Of a stretch of DNA of 64,000 nucleotides, positions 47,012 through 59,300 are shown piece after piece. Position numbers and translations under genes: made by a program. This DNA is from Thunnus maccoyii. Lineage: Eukaryota; Chordata; Actinopteri; Scombriformes; Scombridae. The stretch covers positions 14,339,501 through 14,403,500 of the forward strand of contig NC_056551.1 in the NCBI RefSeq assembly GCF_910596095.1. Direction: 5' to 3'. How positions within the stretch are numbered: the stretch's first letter is position 1; each line of letters begins with the position of its first letter. Under the pieces are notes generated by a model. It made no database searches. It was not told where the DNA came from and was given only the letters and a program-made list of their open reading frames with translations.

Positions 47012-49674
47012 TCACAAAATGACACATTTTTTCCTCCTCCTGTTGTTCCTATGTTTCCGATTGAATGCCAACACTTTTTTGGTGGCTTCTCTGAAAATGT
47101 CATCCACGTTCTCCTGATACTTCGCTGAACACTCGAGGTAGAGCTCTGCGTTCATCTGCTGCCGGGTCTCTTCGCCCTGCATCCCAAAACCAACCAGATG
47201 TTACAAAGTTAGACTGTGTGACAGCTGTAGAAATGACAAGTGCACTGTTTGTCATTTCAGTCAGGATGGATTTCCCAGATATCTGTTATTGTATTTAAAC
47301 CATAATAGAGTAAAATGTGGTTGTGGGTTCTGGTGCTTCATCTTGCACGCTGCAGTTCACATCCTGTTAGCTCAAGCTAAAGGCCTCTTTTGTAGATCAA
47401 TACATGCAAACTGAGGCACTCTGTATCTTGCCTTACCTGTGTGTAAGTGATGGGAGCCAGATTCATGGCCTTCAGCTTCCTTGCACACTCTTTATCCTTC
47501 CTGAGGTCAGTCTTGCAGCCAATCAGGATGACAGGAATGTCCCGACAGAAGTGCTTCACCTCTGGGTACCACTGGGTGAGGAAGAAATGTCAATAATTAA
47601 TCATTAATAAGAGCCCCACAAGCTGGTTTAACATACTTTTCTACATTCTTTGACAGTATTTGTCACACTATTTGTAAGCAGCACTATATCAAGTGTCACC
47701 GGCATGAACAGGGTCAATGTCCAAATGCTGGCAGAGCTGCATGAGTTAATCATAGCTGAAAGAATGCAGCCAACACCAACGTACCAGACTCTAGCAATCA
47801 TTTACAAACCTTAGTGTGAACAGCAAACCTGACACTCCTGTTCAACAGTGCTAACTTTGTTTCTTTGCACCTGCATGAATAACTTGGCACGTTGTTCATG
47901 CAGCAGCGATTACCTTTATCATGACATTCTCAAAGCTGGTGGGGCTGGTGACATCAAAGCAGACTAAAACCAGATTGGCTTCTTGGTAAGAAAGCGGACG
48001 CAGCCTGTCATAGTCTTCCTGACCTAAAAGAAAAAAAAATATGTGTTAGCTGATAAATGTAGAATTGTGAAAAGACTTCATGTGGAGAAGAGGGACTAAA
48101 TTCTACTTTGGATGCAACAGCCTGAACATAAAGATATGATATATGTGTAACAAAGTTAGGGCAGATGTATAAAACCACATCCTGGCTTCAGCTTCCTTTT
48201 CCGCTGATGTAAGGCACGCTACTGCAATTATACAAAAGATAAGTTGCAAACAGACTGTCTTGTGTTTTCCTGAAAATGACATAACTTCACATATGAACTT
48301 CATAAATTATGCCTGACAGAAATACAATATTTTGTGAATGTTTGAATGGGGGAATTATTTAAATCACTTTGAAGCTGGTGTCAAATTAATACCTCATCTT
48401 TGCTACAAATACAATAATGTCTCATTTCTGATAACTACACTAGATAAAATAGAGAAAATTTAAACAAAATCATAAATTAAAATGAATATTGTTGAAACTA
48501 GTGTTGAGGTGACGTTATTATAGACACCTAAAAACACAATTCTCATGTATTAGTCTGGTTCTAATATTGGTCGATGGCCAAAAAACATCACTATGACTCA
48601 GCTGTTTGAAAAGAACATACAAAGTAAATGGAAGTTTGCACTAAATCAGGAGGAATAAGGATTTTTTTTTATTGATTTAGGTTTTTAATATTTGTCCTTT
48701 TTTTTAAATCATGAAGTATAACAAAATAATAAATGTGTGTTAAATTTGACTCCATAATAGGTCGATAGTTAATATGCAAACAGTTGGTCAGTTCCTGAAT
48801 TATAGTTTTGCTTGTGCAGTGACGTTAACATCGACCTTTACCACTTCCTCTGTCAGTGTCAGAACAATGAGATAAAGAGTGAACATACAGTGTGACGATG
48901 TGTCAACTTTACTATCTTATAATATATATTAAATTGTGGCAATTAAAATCTGGCAATCACATCAGCATTGAACTGTGACTCAGTGTATACTTTCTATCTA
49001 CATATTCCACCATCTGTTGAACACTGTGTATAGTCACGGAGCTCAGTTGCTCCACACCCTGATGTCAATCCACATAATGTCAAATATCATTATAGAGACT
49101 TAAAACTAAATCAATGCATTCAACACAGAGGTGATGTTTGATAAGAAGAGTCTTACCAGCTGTGTCGTACAGGTTGAGCTTTATCTCTTTTCCTCCAAGA
49201 GAGATTGTGGTGACATATTTTTCGAACACTGATGGGGCGTATTTCTGTTTTAGACACACAAGAGAAAGATGTCCATTTTATGATTTATCCATGTTTATGT
49301 TCTGTCACATATCACATTTCTGCTCATTTAGTTAGTTTTATTAATGATTCAACAGGAAATTCATTTCACTATTTTTTAAACTAAATTTGGATTTAAAAAA
49401 AGGGCTGAGAGATGTTCAAATATCAATATTATTATAATTTTTCACAGAGATGATCAGAGAAACAAGCCTGCAGTAATAAACTGATACACAGCATCAACAG
49501 ATGTGTATCATTACATGACATTTTAACTCTTCTTACCTCTGGAAAATCACCTTTGGCATAAACCATCAGAAGAGATGTTTTCCCGCAGCCTCCATCTCCC
49601 ACGATCACAATTTTAAGTTCTTCTCCCTTTTTTGTGGCGGTACCATTAGCAGTCCTGGCACCGTTTTGTGTCAT
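47012..49674 (-). CDS. rhof: rhof (Rif), Rho-family small GTPase
   Basis: Exons (minus): 49537-49674, 49157-49244, 47914-48023, 47437-47571, 47012-47176; 636 nt, 211 aa, equal to human RHOF. It is a membrane-anchored GTP switch that drives filopodia via formins. Visible motifs: P-loop GDGGCGKT (26-33), effector region [12 protein letters not shown] (48-59), [14 protein letters not shown] (from 73), base-recognition CKTD (131-134), ECSAK (172-176), polybasic RRRKK and CaaX box CVIL at the very end (Leu at the last position predicts geranylgeranylation). The N-terminal extension [18 protein letters not shown] before the G domain is typical of RhoF/RhoD. RHOF is favoured over RHOD by length, [10 protein letters not shown] and synteny. 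Confidence 0.94.
48024..49156 (-). other. rhof intron 2
   Basis: AT-rich, no supported feature. Confidence 0.75.
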
Positions 49675-52600
49675 CTCGCCTCCAAACAGTCAAACAGGTG
49701 CCAGACAGGACGGGGCTGAAGTCACTCCCTCCAAATGTAGGTTAAATACATGGCAAAACCTGATCAATCTATATTTGGAAAGGCTGAGTTGATTTTACAG
49801 ACAGTGTCAAGAGTGAGGAACAGACGAGCCTCATGTTTTACCAGCTCACTCTGTTCACCACATCCTGTTCCTGCCACACTGTGAAGCTGTTTCTAATTGA
49901 CCCCCCTACACTTCTCTCCTGTCCTATTAGCTGTTGGCTCACTGAAAGCATCTCTTCGTGAGAACAGTACCGCAGCTGAGTTGCACATGTGGAGGAGTTG
50001 AGTCTGGCTGCTCCTACTTCCTCTATGTGCATGATTATTTTATTTTATGGGTGGGTACTATTAGTCTGACGTACTGCCTCCTTCTACAGAGGAATAAATG
50101 TGAGATAGCACTTCCAAGGTACACCAAGAAGTCAGCAAGTTTTTGTACATTTATCACCGCAGTATCTCTAGATTCTTGTCTGTTATGTCAAAAATGTGTG
50201 GCGTGCAGATGCTCTGATGACAGCGGATGACTGACATGAATGTGCAACTAATCTCTTACCTCTATTTGAGGTTTTTATTTTTATCAACCTGTTTTCTCAG
50301 AAACGAACACCGGAAAAACCTGTACTGGTAAAAGGTCAGCTCCTCTTCTATTTGGATGAAGCCCAAATGATAACATGGCCTGTTAACCTAATTTCACCCA
50401 GATGCATCAGATGTATTTTATTGTGCATTTTATTTGTGCCATCAAGCCTTTTCATTGATAGTCATGGATGTTTGGACCATTATAAAATACTCTTGTAATG
50501 CTACTTCATTGAATATACAGTATGTCTAATATGTTGGATTCATAATGAAGCACTCACTTTACTCAGTGAGAAACAGAAATACAGATATTTTAATTGACTG
50601 AGTCCATGATTGTACAAAAATTAAAACAATCTTAAATAAACTTTCAGGAGCCAGGCAATCAATTTACATGCTGAGTCTAATTATACAATTAGAAGGATGT
50701 TTTCAGATGAGATATGAGCAACAAAGTCCTTTTCATTTGATCTTATGAATCCTCAGGGGTAGTTAGAGGCAACATGTCAGTCACACATCTCTGTTCAGTC
50801 TGTATGGCTGAACACAGCAGTGACATCACAGGTTGGGCGTCAGGACAAACTATTCTGTCTCGTCCCAGGGTGCGATGTGCGGACATCTTACCCGGCAACA
50901 AACTAACTCAGTGAGCAAAGAGGTACAGTATGTAACCTTAAATGGATTAAATGTGGATTTAAATGGGAGGCGGTGAGTGTGCGAGGTAGACAAGATGTTC
51001 TTGTGTATGAAATAACTTATCAGTGTTGGAATTAAATGAGATTTCCCTTCAATATTGAGTCTGTTCTCTTGTTGGGTGAATGTTCGTGAGCCAGATGTGC
51101 TGTTTTCTAGTAGTGATCAAAGACAAATATACATTCTGTCCTTTTTCCTTTCACTTACTGCTGGGTAATAGATGACCTGCATGACCTAGAATTTTCAGAC
51201 ACTACATTGCATGCAATAAAATGAAAGTTGAACATTAGGTTTAGAAATATGTTCCAGCCATATGTCGACGGTTTCTAATAATTACAGTTGGTCACAGTGG
51301 GTTTCAGGAGATCATAGAGAATGAGTGTGAATCATCAGAATATACAAAAAATAAATGTGATTACTCTTGATTCAACTCTTGGAACATTTTTTCTGCCATA
51401 AAGGCAAAATTGTGTCAAATTTTAAGATCTAATGAAAGGGTTAAATATCAGTGATTACTGGTGGGAAAAGATATATTTAGTGGGTAGGGTTGCTGAAATT
51501 TTGAGCAAGCTGTCCCTTTAAGAGAATAAACTGACAATGCCCTGTACTTTGTCCATTTTAAGAAAACACTTGTAATCTTTTTAAGTATTTTGCATGAGTA
51601 CACTAAACATTCACATGATCCTACAGCCATATGTCAACATGACAGCAGAACTGTGTTCATTGTGTGTAAGCTATCTAGTAAGTCATGGCAGAATAAAATA
51701 CTCTTTTAAATATGGGCCTAAAAATCATTTAAAGTTAAAAAGAAATGCATTGTAAGTCCATCAAAAAAAAAAATCCCAACGTCCTGCTTTAGTTTCCACA
51801 ACAACAAAACATAAAAATGTGTGTATAGTCTATTTATTTAAACATCTCAGAAACACAGACAGGAGATAATGTTGCCAAGTAAAATACACTAAAAAAACAA
51901 AACAATTTACACTGGACATGCAAATATTTAGGAAAAGGAAATGTTTTAAATATAACAAATACAGTACCACCAATCTGCATGAGAAATTCTTGAATAGGCG
52001 ACTGCACCCATAACTAATAATAATCTTTTTTTAAAAAGTCGATGATGCCTGATTTGGTTCAGTCAACAATCCGTCAGCATACAAAGAAAGACAGAAAAGA
52101 AATGGCTGCAGTTTGTCTGGCTGCCTGGTTTTCCTGACAACACGTAATTAGTCTTACACCGTTCCCATGTCCCATGTGCATCTACAATACGGTATGGTGC
52201 AGCACAAGCTATGAAAAATACCTGTAATCAATAATAAAAAAAAGAAAGAAAAGAAAATAGTGCTTGTTTGACTTACAAGGTGAAGCCTAACATATGTAGC
52301 CTATAAAGGATATCAAATTGTCCTGTAGGTGTACAAAATATCCGTACGTGTACAGCCCATTTTCATTAACTCATAAACAACAAAGAACAATTGTCAAAAA
52401 TGTCTTTTTCGCCGTGCAGAGAAACAGCTGTCCTGCAGAAGAGAGGCCAGTCCTCTGTGTGGAATATTCCAGTCTGTCAGCGCGCAATGCTGAATGGCGC
52501 AACCCACCGGGGAGATTTTTTTTTTTTTTTTCAACAAAGGCCTATAAATAACCTCATTGGCGGATTTGAACGCAAACCCCTCGAACTAATGTCAAATTTT

Positions 52601-53078
52601 CACCTTTGTTACACACAGAAAACCTTCTCCACAATGTTGTCTCCATTACACGAAGGGTAAAGAGTCTGGAAAGCAAATGGCTTGTGAAAGGGGGAGGGGG
52701 GGAATGGAGTTTACAGCCTCGTGACCTGCAAATGGATGAATGCGCGCGCTTGGCAGCCGGAGCTAGGAGTGGATAACAAGAAAAGCAGGCCTCTGACACA
52801 ACCGACTTCGATTTTTGTGTCCTCATACGCAACATATACACGCACACACACCGACAAAAAGAGTGCGTAATAAGCGCTAGGCCTATATCGTGGCGCGCAT
52901 GGAGACACCTTTTACGCACGCGAATAAAAACTCCCTCCTTCTCTGTTTTTTTTATCTCCTTTACCGAACTAAAGATGGCATCCCATCTTGTTTGATTGCA
53001 TTATCTGGTCTGCAGCACTTGAAAATAACCTATGGTGATCCGCCACCCTTTTGTCTGGAGCTGGGGTAGAGAAATAAA

Positions 53079-53104
53079 GAGAGAGAGAGGGAGAGAGAGA
53101 GAGC
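53079..53104. repeat. (GA)n microsatellite
   Basis: Imperfect GA run (agagagagagggagagagagagag) in the isolated CpG-containing patch upstream of rhof. Confidence 0.85.
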
Positions 53105-54380
53105 GCAGAAGCCCGAAGCACCCCCTGTGTTATTTTTCACCCAGATAAAAAAACAACAGGGTTGCTGCAGAGGATTCTTGATGACCTTATATGGCAGTGT
53201 GGGGGTGCTGCAACACGCTCCGGCTCAGATGGCAACCGTCCAAAAACTCTCGGATTACTGCCGGTTTCCAGGGCGAGTCAACCCAGGCAGCAACCAAACA
53301 GCCTGAATAACCCAACAGCCACCTTAATGTTTCCTTCCTTTAAACGAAATGTCGACTGCTTTTCTTCTGCTTTTTTTAATACTTCTTGTAAAACATACAC
53401 CCTTTCGAGCAAAACCACCCTCGTGTCGCTGGGTGTAAATATGTTGTTGAATCACGAAACACCGAGAAGTGTTCTCGGAAAAAACGACTCTTCCCCCCCT
53501 CCAGTGAGGGCGAACCTCACCCAGTTATGGCGCAGCAGCGTTTTTACAGCACAGTGCTCTCCTTTGTCTGTAAAGAAGCCATTTTGAGACAGCAGAGAAA
53601 CCATTGAGCAAGTGTTAGCCTGCACACTACTAAACAAAAAAGGTATTTTTGGACAGAGGGAAGCAGTGAAAAATACAAGATTTCTCCCCATAAGATTCTT
53701 TTAAGACTTGGATTACATGTTTTGAATACTAACTGTAAGTTTACAATCAAAAACAATATATGAGTTACAGTTATATTTTACAAAAATCAATATATTCTTG
53801 CTGATATCGTCTTTTTTATCACAAGTATTGTTCATGTTGTCTGTCCTCTGTGAGAATACTTACACATATAAACTAGCAAATTTAGTGAAATATCTCAACA
53901 AAAAAATCCATTTACCTTTTCAATACAACTTTTCCTTGTGGTTTAATAGGAAGTGGCTTAGTTAGAAAATGTCGAAATTGGAAGAAGGTACACTTGACTG
54001 CAATCCTGTCTTCAAGGGGAGAGAGAGAGAGAGAGGAGATGGTTTGCATATTGCCCACACAGATGATGCTTGAAGATGCATATTCGCTGGCTGAGAGGCA
54101 ATGCCTAGCACTGATCAAAAAAAAAAAAGTTTTCAAAAGAGCTCTATCTTTCGTGCTAATGGATTCCTTCCTTTTCAGGAGACGCTTTCCCACCCCTTAT
54201 TAATGCCATTATTAGAGGATCCGAAGATGGAGCTGAAAACATTCCTCCTGCCCCTGCGTTTAGGCCTGTTAACTGCATTTCACCAAAGTGCTGAGGTAAA
54301 TATTTTCACCATGAGAGTTTTCCCTCCATCTGTTTCCTCATAGCTTTGACAGTCTAATTTTTCTGAGCCGTTGTAGAAGC

Positions 54381-54384
54381 TGTA

Positions 54385-54415
<31 letters not shown>
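54381..54415. repeat. Poly-A tract
   Basis: About 35 bp of A with single G interruptions. Confidence 0.9.
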
Positions 54416-55339
54416 GACTACATGGCAGGACTTGTTTAGAAATTTAAATATGCCCTTGAAGCAAGGTCAAGCCGTACGTTAAGGCTACTCTTTGAGCGGT
54501 TCTTAAATGGCAAATAGACAGTACAGACCAATCGTGCCTGTAAGCTGCCTCCACACTTGTAGGTACACAAGCCATCAGGTGTAAAGCGTTGCTGTTGTGA
54601 GAGGAAGTGTATAAAGTCATTAATCAGAGCCAATGGGGGTTATCAATCAACAGCCAAATAGCAAAGCAGCACAATGAAAGTATTTTGCAAAAGGCCATTA
54701 GTTACCCATGGCCTGCTTTCTGTCATTTTGAGGAGCAGTGGTACATAACCTGGACTGTATAGGCTGTATATTCATGTCAGCATGCCAGTGAACATATTGA
54801 ACAAAGTTGGCTACTACAAAAGACACATTTTTCTATGAGATCAAATTGATGATAGCAAATACATGAATTGACAGAAAACTTTTTAATAACAGTAACTGCA
54901 TGCCTCATTTTTTTTACATTACTAAATTACCAAAATTGTTAAATGATTATAAAAGAGTTGGACTTACTCATTGCTACTCATACAAGGCCATAAGTGCAAC
55001 CTGCCATTACACATTTTGTTACTTCAAACTGTGTTGTTTCTCTTAATTCAACATCTCCAAAACCATACAGCTGTTTATTCACAACATTTTGGTTTTCTTT
55101 TCTTATAAATACTATTATATTGGGTGTGCCATGACCTAGTTAAGACAAAGATGGATTCCAGGCAGAGGAAAAAAGGCTCAAAATGTCACAGGGTATTACA
55201 TCCAGTACATTCTCTTCCTTCTTCTCAATCCTTTAAAAGGAGGAATCATAGATTTATCATAGTCCGTGAGAGATGAGGAAATCAAGTGTAAGATCCCTTT
55301 TGGAACAAAGGAATAGGCCATTGAGTCCTGTTTCAGGAA

Positions 55340-56387
55340 AATGGCTGCCGAGAGCGCTCAGCCCCCTCTCTCTGCTCTCTGTTGAAGGACTCCTGAGCCG
55401 TGCCTCTAATAGCAGACAGCTCCTCTACTGCTGCGCTCTGATTGGCCCGCCGCGTTGCTGCTGTTAACCAGCCAAATGCCCGAACACTGCAAAAACACCA
55501 GGCAATGTCAAACAAAACCCAGGTTGTCCGACAAAACACACTTCGAAAAAATTATTAAAATAAAAAAAATCGATTAAAATCTCCGCAGTTATTTAATAAT
55601 CGTAAAAATGAGGATTAACACAACGGTTTGGCACTAGTTTGTTGTTGTGGATTAGACCAACTGACAGAAAAAAGGAGATATAACGTAACAAACCGCCGCA
55701 TGCTAACGGTTATAACGGTTATAAACGTTAGCTTGACTGTTTTAATTCAACTCCGGACCGACCGCGCTTCGTATTAAAATCATATTCCTGTCAGCTATTT
55801 CACAGAAGTAGTCAACAACAACACTAACGTTAGCTCTACGGCGGCGGAGTCCCCATTTGTTTGTGTTCAAATATGAGCCGACATGTTTGAATGTGCGAGC
55901 GACCGCTAAACAACTGCGACCAAATGGTGTTTTTATTAGCATTTAGTAGCAGTTAAGAGGATATGTGTCTGTCTAATGTTTGCCATTTGGGTAAATGCAA
56001 TCGGCAGATTCCATACAAAAATGATTAAGAGGATTTAGCAACACAAACCTGTTCCCTAAGCCTGTTTCACTCGAATTTGTGTACGTGAACGTTGCTTTTC
56101 GTTTAAAAACGTTTAACTTTAATTTAAGGCAGTAGCGTCGTTAAATGGCCAGCAGAGAGAGAAATAAGTTTGAAACGAAAGTGCGGCTAGCATCGGAGGT
56201 GGGCAAGCCTAGCGGTGTATTGTGGGAGAGACAGGAGCTACAGACCAGAGGCACACAATATGTGTTGGCTCTCGCCGAAAAGGAGGCAGTATTCTTCAAG
56301 CTAAATCATGTAATGTAAGCGGCGAAAGGAAAGCGATTCCGTCTTTTCGTCAATTAAAGGAAAAAAAATCACTCGATCGGATGAACC
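55340..56387 (+). promoter_or_regulatory. setd1b: Putative setd1b promoter region
   Basis: CpG-containing sequence directly upstream of the predicted setd1b start codon, with ctaacgttagc at 55824-55834 and aacgttagc at 55724-55732. No TATA box in a convincing position; a CpG-island-type promoter is inferred from position and composition. Confidence 0.5.
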
Positions 56388-59300
56388 ATGTCCAAGCCAG
56401 GGGAGAGGAACAGATTGAACGAAGACCATGGCAGAAAGCAGAGTTCAAGTAAGCTTGTTCTTTTTTTTCCTCCTCTTTCTCCAGCTCTCCTAAATGCCTG
56501 TTTTCCGTAACTGGGATATACGCTAGATCCCGTTTTCGCTCCCCGCTTGGGTTACCCCCACCACCACCACCTCCAGAGTCATGCATCTGTACCGTTTGGC
56601 TGTTTTTAAAGTGTCGGGGAGGCTGGTAACGGGACCGTGTTTAGCCTCACGTTAGCTCCTCTCTCCTTGTCGCTTGCCTGTCGTTTCAGGTTTGGCGAAC
56701 GGCATGGACAGTCATCCCGGCTGCGGCTCGGCGGAGAAGCGGAGTCACCACTGGAGAAGTTACAAGTTGATCATCGACCCGGCGCTGAGGAAGGGGTCGC
56801 ACAAACTGTACCGCTACGATGGACAGACTTTCAGCATGCCTGTAAGTGCACCGCCTTTGACGCGCGGTGAGTAGGGCTACAATAGTAACCGAGTAGCCGA
56901 CCTCCATGATAGGTTACAATGTGGCCGTGTTGCCGTGGCTCGGCCGCGGTCATGCTCCAGCATCATGCTCGGCCGGCGTGCCGGAGGTGTTCAGTCTAAT
57001 CAGACACCGCGTCCGGTGTGTGCAAAACTACTTTGCAACAAGTTATTGCCGTGTGAAGTTGTGAATGGGAAGGATAACAGCATTGTGTCTCCCCCCCCCT
57101 CCACCCTCTTCTCCTACAGAACCCCGGGATGCCACCGGTGGACATGCTCCGGGACCCGAGGATCGGCCGTCTCTGGACTAAGTACAAAGAGACGGACCTG
57201 CCGGTGCCCAAATTTAAGGTATGGTGCCAGCTTTTTCCTTGTGGAAAACAGGCGCTGTCAAAAGTTGCAGACACACCCCCTCGCTCATCTTCGGGAAGAG
57301 GAGGAAAAGCACAGTTGTCGGGAGGGCTGTCAAGCACCAAAATAACTAATGCATGCTGTAAATGTGGACTTTTAATTGTTTTCATAACAGGGACCCACTG
57401 AATTTGCATGCTTAGCGTTACTACTCCGGCGCTGCTGCTCTTTATTCAGCTGTCAGAGATTGACCCCACATGTTGCAACATTAACCCGAAAGCACTTCCA
57501 ACATTAACCTCCCCCCCCCTCACCCCTCCTCTCATCCTTCTCCCAGATCGATGAGTGTTATATCGGCCCCGTGCCTCCAAAGGAGGTGACATTCGCCAGG
57601 CTGAACGACAACATCAGGGAAGGATTTCTTACCGACATGTGCAAGAAATATGGAGAAATCGAGGAGGTGGAGATCCTTTATAATCCGAAGAACAAGAAGC
57701 ACCTGGGAATTGCCAAGGTTGTTTTTGAGACCGTAAAAGCCGCCAAGGTGGCCGTACAGTCGCTCCACAACACGTCTGTTATGGGAAACATCATCCACGT
57801 GGAGCTGGACCCGAAAGGTAAACAGTGATTCAGCCGTTCAAGGGAAACACATGTAACCTACATTTATGCACGATCGAGCTCTGCTCTTTGATGAAGTACG
57901 TAGTCATAAGCGAAACGTTGCTTTGTTTTGAATTATTAGGGGGACAGCTGTCACGTGTTTAAATTTACGTGCGTTGCCTGGTAACGTGGGATAATTGAAT
58001 TTCATTGAATGTAAGCGTGCTCTGCTCCCACGAGCCTAGAGCTGAGGGTGCTGTGTACTCCCACTGCGCCCAATTTCAGCCCTGTAAACAAACACAAACC
58101 GATTTGTCACAGTCCTCTCCCCCCTTTTTAGATTGGTTTTTTTTTAGTCACTTTTATTAGAAATTACTGAAAGTTTCAGTCCGTTTTTCAATCAGTGATA
58201 CTGTCAGGCTTCAAAGTCTCTGCTGCTGTTTGTGACTGATGTAAAACAGCAACTTTAATTGTTTTTAAGATCATGTAAAGCATTTTTGACTTGCGGTCTT
58301 TGAAATAAATAATTATTAATTCTATTATTGATATTTTTGATGACAGTGTGCACAATTTTTACTGGCTGCCCAAGTGCTGCTATCTTGAATTATTCCCACA
58401 ATTCTATTTTTCCTTTTTTCTAAACAGTTTGTGTCTTTATAGAAGTGTAGTTATTTAAATGTTTTGTGCAGCATATGCAAAATCTATGACATGTTTTTGT
58501 TATTGTAAGGATCTATATATCACATGTAAAGTTTTAGATTGACATTTTAACATTAACTATATTTATTGCACAACATAATTGAGTGTCATAGTTTACAGTT
58601 GATACATATGGAGGCAGAAACAATAATTAGTTTAGTTTATGATGCTTTTACTGCTTTTACTTCACTTTAAAAAACGAACCTGCAGAAGTGTATGTTGCTC
58701 TTCTACAAACATTCAGCTACCATTTGTATAATCACTGTTATTTAAATCATGGCAGCTTAGTTTCAATAAAGCCCCGCTGGCGCTCAGCCAGCTTTATAAA
58801 CTTGGCATCAGACCCGCTTGTGTTTACCGTTCCTCAGGTGAGAATCGCCTCCGATACTTCCAGCTCCTGATGAATGGCAGCTACACTCCACGGACTCTGC
58901 CTGTTGGTGGAGAGGAAGCCAGAGAAGTTTCTCCTCGTAGCCTGGCAGAAGCCTTACTGGTAAAAACTGCACTAAAATCATACAAAAGAATGAAAAAAGT
59001 TTGGGGTTTTTTTTGTTTGTTTTTTTTGTAGTTTATTCAAAATCACTCCCATAGCTGTGGGACTTTAGTACAGTCTCTTTAAGGTCAGTCTGGAGGAGCG
59101 GTTACATGCTCTTGTGTAGCTGTACTGAATTGTAGTGTTACTTTGTAGAAAACTTAGCCAATCTAAGCTGACATCCTTATCTTTAATCCATTTTATCAGT
59201 GCAGCAGGTGGTGGAGTAGAGCAGAGGAAAGAATGTTTTCCAGCCCCTTGCCCGGCGGAGTGAAATCTCAAAGCCATTGAAACATGCACTTTGGCCTTGT

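Larger units (their letters stand above)
49675..56387. other. Intergenic zone between rhof and setd1b
   Basis: 6.7 kb between divergent start codons with no supported protein gene. A locally CpG-containing patch at about 52430-53600 includes a GA microsatellite (53079-53104). There are poly-A tracts near 54381-54415, a gagaga run near 54018-54036, and a second CpG-containing zone from about 55340 leading into setd1b. The human locus has a long non-coding RNA between these genes (LINC01089), but I cannot show a homologue here. Confidence 0.6.

Noticed and set aside
53162-53587. 141-codon plus-strand frame between rhof and setd1b
   Set aside because: No similarity to a known domain, lies in a CpG-containing patch where stops are rarer, and has no supporting splice structure.
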